A stretch of 64,000 bases of DNA, taken from NCBI RefSeq assembly GCF_904849725.1, contig NC_058520.1, forward strand, positions 348,127,670 to 348,191,669. Direction: 5' to 3'. Source of the DNA: Hordeum vulgare subsp. vulgare. Its lineage: Eukaryota; Streptophyta; Magnoliopsida; Poales; Poaceae. Position 1 is the stretch's first letter. Each line of letters opens with the position of its first letter. Shown here piece by piece: positions 10,651-23,200 of the stretch. Made by a program: the position numbers and the translations under genes. The notes beneath the pieces are model-generated. The model was not told the DNA's origin and made no database searches. It saw only the letters and a program-made list of their open reading frames with translations.

Positions 10651-12339
10651 AATCCTCAACCAGCTCATCCGAGGAATGCAAATGTAGTAGAACTTGACAA
10701 AATCCTCAGTGACATCAACGCGCCGGATCCTCTCACTCGCTCAAAAGCTTCACACTTAGTTAAATTTTGTGGGAATTTCTCCTTTGTGTCTATCACAGAA
10801 CCCTCAAAAGTTGCTGAGGCTTTCATGGAACCGGAATGGATCCAAGCGATGCAAGACGAACTTCTTCAATTCAAGATGAATGATGTATGGGAGCTCGTCA
10901 AACGACCAGATCCTCGCAAGCACAATATCATCGGCACCAAGTGGATTTTCCGAAACAAGCAAGACGAGGATGGTCAGGTGGTGAGGAATAAGGCACGACT
11001 TGTAGCCCAAGGCTACACACAGGTTGAAGGAATAGATTTCGATGAAACTTTTGCTCCTGTTGCTAGACTTGAAGCTATTCGAATACTACTTGCTTATGCT
11101 AATCATCATAACATCATATTATATCAACTTGATGTGAAAAGTGCATTCCTCAATGCTAAGCTTGAGGAAGAAGTATATGTTGCTCAGCCCCCAGGTTTTG
11201 AGGATCCAAAGAATCTAGACAAAGTCTTCAGACTTAAAAAGGCGCTCTATGGTGTCAAGCAAGCCCCTCGGGCATGGTATGATACATTGAAGGAATTCCT
11301 CCTGAAGAAAGGCTTCAAACCTGGTTCATTCGATCCAAATCATTTCACTAAATCATTTGATAATGAACTATTTGTGTGCCTGATATATGTCAATGACATC
11401 ATATTTGGTTGTACTAACAAACGTTACAATGATGAATTTACTTACATGATGAGTGAAGAATATCAGATGTCTGCGATGGGGGAGCTGAAATTCTTCTTAG
11501 GTCTTCAAATTCGTCAACAGCGCAATGGAATCTTCTTATCACAAGAGAAATACCTCAAGGATGTTTTGAGGAAATTCGACATGCATGAATGCAAAGGTGC
11601 CAAGACTCCAATGCATACCAACGGCCATCTCTGCACTGACGAAAATGGTAAAGAATTCGATCAGCAGGTATATCGCTCTATGATTGGCTCTTTACTGTAT
11701 TTATGTGCATCTAGGCCAGATATAATGCTTAGTGTTTACATGTGTGCACGTTTTCAAGCAAAACCGAAGGAATCACACCATAAGGCTGTGAAGCATATTC
11801 TTCGATACTTAGCTCACACACCAACACTAGGATTATGGTACCCCAAGGGCTCAAATCTTCATCTTGTGGGATATTCTGATTCTGACCATGCTGGTGACCG
11901 TGTGGATCACAAGTCAACCTCTGGCACATGTCATTTCCTCAGAAGATCACTAGTTTGCTCGTCCTCAAAGAAGCAGAACTTCGTCTCCCTCTCCACTGCC
12001 GAAGCTGAGTACATTGCAGCTGGTTCATGATGTGCTCAATTGCTATGGATGAAGCAAACCCTCAAGGACTATGACATCAACATGAAGAATGTGCCTCTCT
12101 ACTGCGACAATGAGAGTGCAATCAAGATTGCATACAACCCAGTACAGCACTCGAAGACCAACCACATCCAGATTCATCGTCATTTTCTTCGGGACCATGT
12201 CCTCAAGGGTAATATCCTCATCGACCATGTGAAGACTCACGATCAACTGGCAGATATCTTCACTAAGACCTTGGATGAGAAAAGGTTTTGCAAGTTCCGG
12301 TGTGAGCTAAATATCTTAGAATCTTCAAATGTTTTGTAA
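10651..12339 (+). pseudogene. Copia reverse transcriptase and RNase H, broken
   Basis: Continues in frame 1 after the TGA at 10648. The RT domain (Pfam RVT_2 type) runs from [15 protein letters not shown] through [29 protein letters not shown] and [14 protein letters not shown]. The catalytic motif, normally YVDD, reads YVND; the Asn codon is at 11392-11394. RNase H follows with [16 protein letters not shown] and DNESAIKIA, keeping its acidic residues. A TGA at 12028-12030 sits inside RNase H (GS*CAQLLWM) where a Cys is usual. The frame ends at TAA 12337. The domain would convert element RNA to DNA. The mutated active site and the stops make it inactive. Confidence 0.85.
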
Positions 12340-13113
12340 AAACACGCACACATCCTAACACTTATGCAAAATTGATGACTTAGATGTGCAACACACGATG
12401 AATCAATTTTCTTCAACCAATGAAGAATATCACTCTTAGTGTGAGGAAATCAACGAAGAAATTGATTCCCAGGGCCCTACGACAATTGTACGCGGCTTCT
12501 GTAATCAACATTCTTATATGGTGGGTCACGCCACCACCCAACTTGAAATTCCTCAAGTTGAATTTCTTCAAAGCTGAATTTCCTCGAAAGTCGATTTTCT
12601 TCAAAATAGTTGTTCTTCAAACTTGTTTTTCTTCAAAACTGAAATTCATCATCATGACGCTTTGTCACAAAATCCTCAAGTTAATCAAAATTCTTCAAAA
12701 ACACTTGATGATTTTCGTTTACCTAGATAGACTGTGATTTCAAGTCCTCAACGGCATTCACTTATAGCTATTTCTTCAATTTGATACTTCATCTAAGTGA
12801 ATGTGACCGGACCCTACTTTCCCTCTATGCTACTCTCACCCAGTCTATTCAATTCTTCATATGCGTTCTACTTGAAACCTTGTTCGAAATCCTCACTGCG
12901 TCCTTGTCAGCTGATGATTCTGTAACAAAATCCTCAAATCTTCAAAAATATTTTTTTATTGTTACACAGTAACTGAACCCCACTTTCCCCGTTCGGATAA
13001 CCACGATCTCCACGATCTCCACTGCTTCGGTTGTGGGCTACATGTGTCCTGCGGAGACGTAGAGACAGGCGCTATTTGGTGTGATACTTTCGCGCCAACA
13101 GTTACCACCTGGC
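12340..13113 (+). other. M2 spacer between pol and the third ORF
   Basis: No open frame with recognisable protein. The sequence is dense in TTCTTCA- and TTCCTCA-like heptamers, as in 12541-12650. From about 12965 the base composition changes to a more GC-rich stretch leading into the TATA box at 13114. I read the spacer as the upstream region of the third ORF. Confidence 0.5.
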
Positions 13114-13121
13114 TATAAATA
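13114..13121 (+). promoter_or_regulatory. Putative internal promoter (TATA box) upstream of the env-like ORF
   Basis: TATAAATA in the context GGCTATAAATATG, followed by a GC/CT-rich stretch (13145-13397) that resembles a plant gene 5' leader and contains no ATG. It lies 740 bp upstream of the env-like start codon, far from either LTR. Transcription from it is inferred; no start-site data are available. Confidence 0.5.
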
Positions 13122-13397
13122 TGTCCTCATATCCCTTCGATAATATCTTCTTCGTCCCATCGCCCTCCTGCTACAGCAAAGCTCAAAAGCCCTAGCGCCA
13201 CCGCTAGAAGTCTCGACGCCGGCGAAGAAGAGCTTGACTGCCTCGACCTCTCCGTTGCCGAAACCACACCGGAACCGGACCATCTTCCTCCGCCGCCGCC
13301 GTAGCTGTCCTCTGCTGCCAAGTTACGGCGCATTGAACTCGCACCGAAGAGCATCTACTGCTACTTCCTTCTTTGTTCTTCGTGCACGCCATTTAGG

Positions 13398-13792
13398 GTA
13401 AATAAAAACCCTATTTTTACAGCTTGTTTGATCTACTATTTTACCTTAGAGATGTGAAATCTGTTTTTCCTCAAGTATCCATCAGTTTCTTTTTCCTCAA
13501 ACACTGCCTATCACCCAACTATTGATGAACTTCACTAAGCATCTAAGATTTTCACGAGATTCCTCAATTGTGCAAATTTTTGAATCTGTACAACTCTGGA
13601 ACCAAAGAACAGTGTGCTTAGACGAATTCCTCAACCACTGGTCAAATTCCTCAACTTCCAAAAAAAATTCATTTCATCAAATCTGAGAACGCATATGACC
13701 TCTCCAAATTCCTCGCAACTATACTCTGTTCACAGGTACAAACAGTTCAGCTGATGAATCTCTAGGTTCTCATCAACTTAACTCATTTGCAG
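13398..13792 (+). other. Putative 5' leader intron of the env-like transcript
   Basis: A 395 bp segment with a good donor (AGG|GTAAAT at 13398) and acceptor (ATTTGCAG at 13792) and an AT-rich interior. It contains several ATG triplets, whereas the flanking leader (13145-13397 and 13793-13853) contains none. Removing it makes ATG 13854 the first AUG of the message. Splicing is predicted by eye only. Confidence 0.45.
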
Positions 13793-13853
13793 CGTTTCTT
13801 GAAGAGAATCCTCAAGAGCTCAATTTCCTTAGCAAAAGCCTCAGCTGAAGAAA

Positions 13854-16800
13854 ATGGAAGATGAAAGGAAGCAAAAAGGTGGCAAGAAGATCGAGCAGAA
13901 CACTGCCATAGATATCCTTGAGGATATTTAACTGGAATACTGCGCTCCTGATGAACAAGAATCTATGCCCAAGAGAAAGATAAGGCTTCAAAAGATAGAA
14001 TGCCGATGGGCTAAGGAGTGGAAAGAGTACATATTCGTCACTCCTAAGTATGCGAAGAAATTTGCTCTGAAGCCTCCTAGCAAACGGCCTCCTCTTGAGG
14101 GTTGTCAGGACGCACACCCCTCAAGCCTCAAGACAATTGACAACTATCCTGAGGAAAAGTCAAAACACTTGTGAAAGCTTCAGAAGCAAGCACAAGCTGC
14201 TGTGAGGAAGTTCAATGAAGAATCTGCTGTTGTTGCAACTGCCACCACTTCCTGTGCAGCTGAGACTTCTGGTACGTCCATTCCTCAAATGAAGTTTGTG
14301 CCACCAAAACCAAAGGCTTCAAAGCCTCAAAAGAAAATGCCTCAAAAAGCTGCACCAGCATCAGCACCAAAACCCTCAGCACCACCAAAGGCTTCAAGGC
14401 CTGAACAGAAGCCTATAGTGAAGCAACTGCCCACTGTCTCCGGCTCCTCAGTCCCTTCTACCACAAGCTCGGAGACAAAGTCTTCACCGACTCCCCTGAA
14501 GACTAAGGTGACTGCTAGGAGAGGCACAAGACCAAGCCCAAGCAAAATCATCAAGGTTCCTTCTGCATCAGAAGGTAGTGATGAATTTGATGATGACACT
14601 CTGCAAGCCATCATCAGAAACAAGCAAGAGAGGGTAGCTCAAGGCTCTGGCAGCTCCATTCCTCAGGCCATGGACCCAAAATTCCTCCTGGATTACATCA
14701 ACATCTGGTATGAGGACCCCAACACACCAATCGATGATTTGAAGCTTCCCCCATGCATCAGCCACATGGTGGCCACATTCATCAACGAGGCCAAGTGGAA
14801 GGAGCAGCAAGCCAAACAGGCTAAGGTTGCAAAGCCCAAAAAGGACAAATTTCTCAGGTAGAATCTCCTCAACCTGACGTCTGATGCACTTGTGTCAACA
14901 CAGGCTGAATTGGAGACTTTGACTGACAAGTAGTCTAAGCTTTCTGATCGTCAAAGTCTCAAAAACACCTTCATCAAATTTGCCACTGACGCAGTTGATG
15001 ATTACAACAAGAAGGTTGCCCCTCCAGTACCAACTCCTCAGCCTCTGATTGAAGAACCAGCTGATGAAACTGCTCATGCTGAGGAAATTCCTCAAGTAAG
15101 CCGTGATGATGAACTGGCTATTGAGGAAATTGCCAAGGAAAATCCAGTTGATGACTCTTCTACAGCTGGTGAAACTGCTCCAGCTGCTTCTAAGCAAGCT
15201 GATGACTCTGCTCTAGCTGGTGCTTCTAAGCCAGCTGATGACAATCCTCCAGCTAATGAAACTGTCTCAGCTGAGAAAACACCTTCACCAAAATCTTCAA
15301 AGGTGAAGAAAATGACTCCGTCTGCATCAGACATGAAGAATACAAGTGCTGCTGAAAAGGAAGCCAAGAAAAGAAAAGTTTCATCAGCAGAAGAATCAAC
15401 TGAGGCCAAGCGCCTCAAAGCACTTGAAGAAAATGCACCTCTGGATCCTGTGCCACTCAACAGTGCTCCATCATATGAGATGATCCCCTTCGCAAGTGAA
15501 GACAGGGAGCACGGGGCAGATGAGGAAATGTTGAATCTAAGGAACATACTGATGAAGAAATTTGCCTAATGACAGTCCTCAGTCCTTCATTCCTCTTGAA
15601 GAAACCGCACAAGGATCAGCTGCACCAGCTGATGAATCTGGCTCCTCCACCAAGCAAGCTCCTCAAGCTGAGGAAGAACAACGTGAAAATCCTCAGCCTG
15701 ATGAAAGTCACAATCCTGAGCAAAATCCTCAACCTGAGGCTCAGGCTGACCCAACTCCTCCTCCTGAGCAAAACCCTCAAGCTGAGGCTCAGGATGAACC
15801 AATTCCTCCTCCAGAGCAAAACCCTCAACAGGAAGCTTCGGTTGACGACATTCCTCAACAAGAGCATGCTCCTCAACCTGAAGCACAAGGTGATGAAATT
15901 CCTCACCCTGAGGACCATGCTGAGGACAATGCACTAGATCCATAAAATGCCTTTGTCGTCCTCAACCCTGAATCTACAATAGTTGTCTCTCCTCATGTCA
16001 AGCCGCAAAATCTTCAGCCCATGCAGCGTCAGCCGTTCTCCAAGCGGCCAAAGTTTCAAAAGCAGTCCTTCTTTGAAGAACGCATGTTCTCCATCGGAGA
16101 AAATCCCTATGACAAGCTTCGCATCAGGCATCTGAAGTTTTGGACAAGGACACAGCTCAACTAATATGCCTCTGTGTTGTGTGGAAGAAACAAGATTTTC
16201 CAGCACACGCACATTCCTCACGTTGAGCTTGAAGAAATTCCATGCTTTGCTCCAGTCCTCAACGTCATGTTTGAAGTTGGACTCCTCCCAATGTGCTCAG
16301 ATATCTGTGATTGAAATATTGAGCTCATTCTTCATTTCTATGCAACTCTGCACATCTTTGGAGATCCAACAGACATCAAAACATGGGTGCTAGATTGGAT
16401 GACGCAGAACACACACTTCAAAGCTCCTGCTAATGAGTTGTTGCGTGAACTTCCGGTATCAATTCCCTTAGAGCAGGCAGTAAAGCTATATGATGAACGT
16501 GAGCTGGCTAACAAGTTGATGGATGTCCTCACGAAGCCTTTGGCCAAGGGGCAACCACCAAGAACAACCTTCCTGGTCCTTGAGCTGAAATATGAACCCA
16601 GGACGGTTTACAGAATCCTTTGCAGCGTTCTTGCGCCAATCAAGGGCAATGATGATGAAGAAGACGTCGTAGGCATCATGAAGAATATCCTATTCAACAT
16701 CACACATGGCATTCCCATCAACATTCATGATTTCTTCTTGAGGACTTTGGCCGAAAATGCTCCATGGATCATGAGATTCATCAGAACCAGGTCAGGCATC

Positions 16801-17414
16801 AACTATCATGCTGATTTGAACAACCATATCGGTTATATGCCTCCTCTAAGGGTCGACAAGAAGACTTTCGAGCCTGTTGAAGGAAAAGGCAAGTCTGTCA
16901 TTGATGAAGGCAGTCAGCCCCTTGATGGCCAGTTCAGAGAGCCCGAAGCTTATTCCTCATGGGATGACACTGAAACCCATCCTCCAAGTCCTGTTGCTCC
17001 TAGGGTGCTGAATACCCGAGAGCTTCTTCTCAGTCTTCACCAGAAGGTGGATCGCAATCACAAGTGGGTCAAACGCCAGTTCAGCACCATTGTGAAAACC
17101 CTTAATGAAACGTAGAATGCTGTGAAGCTTAACCATCATTATCTTCATGAGGTTTTTGATAGCACCCGGGCCACACTGGCGCATTTGAAGACTCCAGCAG
17201 AACTTGAAGAATTGGAGTTTGTGCGGGACTCGACTGGTCGTGGCCAGCAAAAAAGAAATTCAGGCCAATCCCAGTTCCAGACCTTGAGGACAGTTTGTTT
17301 TCTTCATTCCGCACTGCTGAATGTGATGAAGATCAACAAGACACTGCCACCGGTCAAAGGAGGAAATCTGCTCCCAAGAATCCTCACGCATCTTCCTCAA
17401 TTGCTAAGAAGTGA
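13854..17414 (+). pseudogene. Env-like third ORF of SIRE/Maximus clade, broken
   Basis: Starts at ATG 13854 (MEDERKQKGGKKIEQNTAID). It reads in frame 3 to about 15560, in frame 1 to about 17250, then in another frame to TGA 17412-17414, about 3.56 kb in all. Nonsense codons lie at 13929, 14172, 14859, 14931, 15942 and 17113, with others near 16160 and 16310. The N-terminal third is Lys/Pro/Ala-rich (PKPKASKPQKKMP), the middle is Pro/Gln/Glu-rich with repeated NPQ-E units (15690-15930), and the C-terminal third is a more globular region (16387-17112) ending in a heptad-rich helix. Position after pol, length and C-terminal helix fit the env-like ORF described for SIRE elements. I see no clear signal peptide or membrane segment, so an envelope role is unproven. 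Confidence 0.65.
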
Positions 17415-17926
17415 AAGTCTTCACGGGCGTTAGTCCTCAGTTTGTCCCTTTTTGTCACTTGATGACGAAGGGGGAGAAACTTGAGAGTTAGTCTTCACGC
17501 GGGATATTTTGGGGGCTTATAAACTTTATTGAACTTACAAAACCTTGGCTCTTCTGAAGTGTTTTATGTAATGAGTTGTAACTTAAGCCCGATGGTACTC
17601 TGACGCTTTTGAACGTTTTTCTTCGCATGCTTATTCCTCAAAATTTTAATGCACACATGCTGGAATTCGTCAGATACCATTTTTCATCATGCATCCTCAA
17701 TTTCCTCATACTATATGTCATATGTATGCATGATTTACAAGACTCACGGGGAGATCTCCATGATATAAATCATCAATGTGCATTTGCTGTGAAAAGCAAA
17801 ATCCTCAAGATATGCACATCTTCAGGGGAAGTCACTCTGAAACTTGATTTCAAATTACTCAGATGAGTATTTAGACTTCATATTTTTATCCTTGTTGAAG
17901 ACTTAACCTAATTGTCATCAACCACC
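17415..17926 (+). other. M2 3' untranslated region
   Basis: Noncoding sequence between the env-like ORF and the PPT. A purine-rich GACGAAGGGGGAGA lies near 17462-17475 and could be an accessory PPT. No open frame of note. Confidence 0.5.
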
Positions 17927-17940
17927 AAAAAGGTGGAGAT
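17927..17940 (+). other. Polypurine tract of M2
   Basis: AAAAAGGTGGAGAT directly before the 3' LTR start TGTAAGTGCATC. Its position and purine content fit the plus-strand primer site. Confidence 0.8.
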
Positions 17941-19347
17941 TGTAAGTGCATCTAGTGCCCCTTAGTAATTTTGGTGGTTTGAAGACTTATAGGTTAAGTA
18001 TCTAATGTGTTCTTGAGTGTACATAGGATCTATAAGTCGCTGAGGAGTTTGATATATTCGATGAATATCGACCCCTAAAATGTATATCTTCTGTTGAAGA
18101 AATTGGTCTGAAGCTGAAGAATTGAATCGCGAAGAATTTCTGATGAAATTGATATTCCTCATGAAGATATTGAAATTGAGGAATTCGGTGTGTCTTGAAG
18201 AAAATCAATCTGAAGACTTTGAAGCATGAAGATTTATCCTTTCTGTTTTTATTTTCTTCACACTTTAGTAATAGGAACACCGTACTGTTGAAGGGGGTCG
18301 AGGTAACACACTGGAATGAATTTCCTCATGATGCTCAATGCAAGCCTAATCCTACCAAAAGCTTCAAGTGAGGAATATGAGAGACATGAGGACTCTCACA
18401 GTTGAGGGTCCCGACCGTTATCGCTAGCAACGCCACATCATTGGTCTTATCCACACCAACGGTTATATTATTTAAGGGCATTAATGTCAAATCTTGTCAG
18501 GATGCTCCCAGGCTATAAATAGCCGCCCCCACAACCATTAGCTGGTTGGCTGCTCCGTTAGAAACTGACACTTGTCATAAGAGCAACCCAAATTCCTCAG
18601 AGTCTTCGAGAGTAATTCATCAGTGAGTAAATACCCCAAACACCAAACCACAAACCAAAAACCAATTGATTGAGCATCACTGAAGAAGTTGTTCCTGTGT
18701 GGGACTGAAGCCTTTTACCTTTGAGGACTGTGCATCCTCGAGACAGTTAGGCGTCATGGTCTAGAGCAATCCAGCAGTCAATTGTGGATCGCCAGGTGAC
18801 CAATTTTGTGAGGGTTTGGAAGTCTGCCATAAAGACTTGCCGCGAGTGTTGGGCGAGGACTATGTGTTCTTAGCCCAAGGAGAATACGGTAGGGAGTGTG
18901 TGTCTCGGGACTGTGTGTCCTTTGGTTTCAATACCAAGCCGCTCCAAACCAGATCTACAACAGTTGGAACTGGGTCATCAACCACTGTCTTCACTGTGAA
19001 ACGGGTTCTATTTCCTCAACTCTTTATATGCCTCAGATTGTGTGTTGATGATTTTCAATGTCACTGTTTGAAGAATTTGTTGAAGACTTTCTCTGAAATT
19101 CCTCAATCCCAAATTCTTCACGCAAGTTAATCCTCGTATTTTTTTTGCGTGCCTGCATACTGTGCAAATTGTTTTCATATTCTTCATCCTAAAAACTGTT
19201 GTAGTGATACTTTGCACTCCTGATCCTTTGCTGTTTCCACTGTGAGTTAGTCATCGGTGAGGAATTTCCTCAAAAGGAATTACCTCAGTGATGAAATTCT
19301 AAAAATCTCCTATTCACCCCCCCTCTAGTCGATATAACGCACTTTCA
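17941..19347 (+). repeat. 3' LTR of M2
   Basis: A 1407 bp LTR from TGTAAGTGCATC to GCACTTTCA, uninterrupted, so it is the reference for the other LTR pieces. TATAAATA lies at 18514-18521. The following bases (CACGG at 19348) are Angela LTR sequence. The matching left-hand target duplication lies outside the window. Confidence 0.92.
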
Positions 19348-20263
19348 CACGGGATAATGTGTTACGGAACGAGTAAAGAGACTTGCAGGTAACGAGATTG
19401 AACAAGGTATAAGGATACCTACAATTAAATCTTGGGCGAGTGTCATACCAGTAGTAAAAGGGAATTGCATACGGGACTGAGTGAATCCTCGACATCGTGG
19501 TTAATCCGATGAGATCATCATGGAACATGTGGGAGCCAACATGGATATGCAGACCCGTTGTTGGTTATTGGCTGGAGAGTTGTCTTGGTCATGTCTGCTT
19601 GTTTCTTGAACCCATAGGGTCTACACACTTAAGGTTCGGTGATGCTATAGTTGTTATGGGAAGACTATATGTGGTTACCGAAGGTTGTTCGGAGTCCCGG
19701 ATGAGATCTCGGACGTCATGAGGAGTTCCGTAATATTCCGAAGGTAAAGAATTATATATGGGAAGTCCAGTTTCGGTTGCGGGTACCGGGGGTGCATCGG
19801 GAGGGTCCACCTGTCCCGGAGGGACACATGGGCTGAAAGGGGAGAGGAACCAGCCCCTGGTGTTCTGGTGCCCCAAGGGAATGAGGCCCAAGGCGCAAGG
19901 GAGGAGGCCCAAGCACAAGGGAGGCCAAAGGCTAAGCGTGGGGGCTGACATGGGTGGCAAGCCACCCACCAAGGGCACCGCCCCCTCCTCCTCCTTGGGC
20001 TTCCGCACCTCCTAGGGTTTCCCTACGGGTGGCGCACCCCCTCTCCCTCCATCCTATATATAGTGGAGGATTTGGGAGGGCTGCAGACACCTGATTTGAT
20101 GACCCAAGGCGCAGCCCTACCTCTCCACCTCTTTCTCCACCTCCGTGGTGCTTGGCGATGTTGGGCCGGAGAACCACACAGATCCACTTCCACCATGCCA
20201 TCGTGCTACCGGAGTACTCCCTCAACTTATCCTCCCTCCTTGCTGGATCAAGAAGGAGGAGAC
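19348..20263 (+). repeat. Angela-like Copia 5' LTR, middle to right part (segment 1)
   Basis: Matches the recognisable Angela/BARE/WIS LTR middle (GAGATTGAACAAGGTAT, GTGGGAGCCAACATGGATAT, GGTTCGGTGATGC). The same stretch occurs at 52711-52917 in the Angela 3' LTR and at 7005-7586. It ends at GAGAC (20259-20263), the target duplication of the Sukkula insertion, and resumes at 31237. TATATATAG at 20055-20063 is the likely LTR TATA box. Its first 566 or so bases should lie left of M2, outside the window. Confidence 0.88.
20055..20063 (+). promoter_or_regulatory. TATA box of the Angela-like LTR
   Basis: TATATATAG in CATCCTATATATAGTGGAGG, within the LTR and upstream of the pyrimidine-rich leader. 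Likely core promoter of the oldest element. The transcription unit is broken by the Sukkula insertion 200 bp downstream. Confidence 0.6.
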
Positions 20264-23200
20264 TGTCACACCCAAGATGCGACCCTATCCTCAATTTGGC
20301 ACGAAGGCCTCGTCAGGGATAGAAGCGCATCTCGTCATGTCGCAAGAATGGATATCGTTACAAGTACATGTACTGAAAAGAAGAGATATATATATATATA
20401 GAATTGGCTTACACTCGCCACAAGCTACATCAGAGTCACATCAGTACATTACATAATCATCAAGAGTAAGAGCAGGGTCCGACTACGGAATAAAACAAAC
20501 GAGAAAAGAAGAACGACGTCCATCCTTGCTATCCCAGGCTGCCGGCCTGGAACCCATCCTAGATCGATGAAGAAGAAGAAGAAGAATCAACTCCAAATGA
20601 ACAATCAACGTGCTCGCGTCAAGTAACCTTTACCTGTACCTGCAACTAGTGTTGTAGTAATCTGTGAGCCACAGGGGACTCAGCATTCTCATTTCCAAAG
20701 GTATCAAGACTAGCAAAGCTTAATGGGTGAGGTATGGTTAAGTGGTGAGGTTGCAGCAGCGGCTAAGCATATATATATATATGGTGGCTAACTTACGAGT
20801 ACAAGAAATAAGAGGGGGGAAGATCTACGCATAACAGACGTGAACTACTGATGATCAAATGAATGATCCTGAAAACCTACCTACGTCAGACATAACCCCA
20901 CCGTGTCCTCGATCGGAGAAGGAACTCACGAAAGATACAGTCATGGTTACGCACGCAGTTGGCAAGTTTTAATTAAGTTAACTTCAAGTTATATAGAACC
21001 AGTGTTAAACAAAGTTTCCACGTTGCCACATAACCATGGGCACGGCTTCCCGAAAAGATTTAACCCTGCAGGGGTGCTCCAACATGTCGATCACAAATTA
21101 CCACAAGCCGTATAGAAATCCTCAATCAGTGGTTTGCTAGGTTGAACAGGTTGAAGGTTATCATGGCATTGTTGTGAGGCTGGTATTTAACATGTGGTGG
21201 GCAACGAGACATAATCGATAGCATCGAAATAACTAGCATGGCAATGATAGTAATGGTATTTGGGGAAATGGTAATCTTGCTTGAGATCCCGCTTGGAAGA
21301 AGAACAACTCCGAGATGTCGGCGAACCAACGTAGTCGAGCGGGTCCTCACATTCCGACACGCTTGCGGAACTCTATCGAGACAAAGCAAACCGGAAACAA
21401 ACATCAACACAAATATTCACCACACGATGCACAACATGATGCACAACCTAATTTGATGCATGAACAGATCAAAATGCAAGGGATGGCATGGCAATTCACC
21501 TCACGCAAACACTACACATTAAGTGAAGCTCGATATGCAACGGGTTGCATATCGACGAAACTCCACGATTAATTATTTAATTCACTCCCGATTATTTAAC
21601 ACGCAATATTAAATGTTGTTAACATGGCAAGGGGTGAAGCGATGATCCTACGTGGCATCCTAGTCGGTTAACACACGGAGCAAAGAACGCAGCTACGGCG
21701 CAAGAGGCATGCAACACAATATATCATGCCATGAATGCTTCACGCATGCAAGTTACAACATCACCATGGCAAGAAGAGAAGGAAACATGTGTCGCCACGG
21801 CGAGCGAGAGGGAACCATGGTGGCAAGACGGAAACGATGCCACGGCAACGTTCCTATCCCGATAACTCATCGAGATATCGTGCCAACGTATAGGAAGCGT
21901 GTGCAGGACAAACCAAATATAGATGGGGTGATCCCGGTTTCCGGGTTCCCATGTGTCGAGGCACATCATAAGAGGACAACATGCAACAAGCAACATACAA
22001 CGCAAACATACATACATCTCATACATCATATGTGTTCGGTTCACGACGCGTCTCATCAGTATACCTTCGAAGCGTGCGAATAGGAGGGGTTCGGATCGGT
22101 GAAGGAGATCAACGATCGTCGTGGAAGTAGTTGTCGTCGTGGTACTCGGGTCTCGTCGACGGTAGTCGTTCGCTCGGCGTCGTGGTTCACGGTCTTCGGC
22201 GACGGAAGTCGAACTCGTTTTCCGAAGATGTCCGGGGTCATTGAGGACGTCGTGGACTCGGCGAACTTGTTGACGACCCACGGTGGCGGGGATGGTGCAC
22301 GGGGTCTCCGACGACGTTCCAACAGACAACGGGGCAAGGCAACAGCAGCAAGCAACGGCATCGCAGCAACAGCAAGCAGGCACGGCAGCAGGGCAAACGG
22401 CAGAAGCAGGCAACAGCTAGCAAAAACCTACCTGGCAGCAGCACAACTAGCAGCTACTAAAGGTAGCCAGGAACAGCAACTAAAAGGCAAGCATAGCAAC
22501 AGTAGGAAGCTACAGCTAGCAGGCCAAGCATCCATCAGCTACGCAACAGCAGTAGGTGCTACACATGCATCGGCAGCAAACCAGCAACGGCAAAAGACAC
22601 GGCATCAGGCAGCAGGAGCTATTGGCAGGCAAGCCCAACAGCAAAACGGTGACAGCAACAGGCGGCAGCAGGCAAGCAGCAACTACAGCAGCAACGGCAC
22701 ATCTGGCAGCAGGGCAAACCGACGCGGGGCAGGCAAGCCGGCGGCGCGCGGCGCCGACGCGGACGACACGCAGAGTGCCTCGGTGCTGGCAGGGGAGGAG
22801 CACGGCGGGCTGCAGGGGAGGCCGTCGGGGAGGCGTAGGGCACTGGGCAGGTGCGGGCGAGGGCGGCGCGCGGGAGCTGCCGGCGGACGGCGTAGCGATC
22901 ACGCGGGCACCGGGAAGAGGAGGCGAGGCCTGGAGGGGCCGGCGCGAGCACGGCCCCGGCAGCGGAGCTGCGGCAGCTCGAGCTGGCGAGCTCCTGCGTG
23001 GGGAACGGCGAGGTCGACGCCAGGGCTACGCAGGAGGGGCTGAGCACGGGCGAGGGCGCGAGGCATGGGGAATCGTACGGTGCTGGTGACACATCTGCGG
23101 GAGGAGGAAGGCACGAGAGGAGGGAGAGAATGACGCGAGGGGGAAGAAGACGATGGGGGAGCGTCGCTAGGGCAGGGGGGAGCTACTGGGCCTGGGCTGG

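Larger units (their letters stand above)
5667..19347 (+). mobile_element. Maximus/SIRE-like Copia element M2
   Basis: A near full-length plus-strand element: chimeric 5' LTR (5667-7004 and 7587-7850, with foreign sequence between), PBS, gag, protease, integrase, RT-RNase H, spacer with TATA box and putative intron, env-like third ORF, PPT and 3' LTR. Its first LTR lacks the first 78 bp because M1 is inserted there; those bases should lie left of M1, outside the window. The element is inserted in the 5' LTR of the Angela-like element, whose sequence resumes at 19348. Stops and frameshifts in every ORF mean it cannot be autonomous. The extra ORF after pol and the long gag are hallmarks of the SIRE/Maximus clade. 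Confidence 0.85.
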
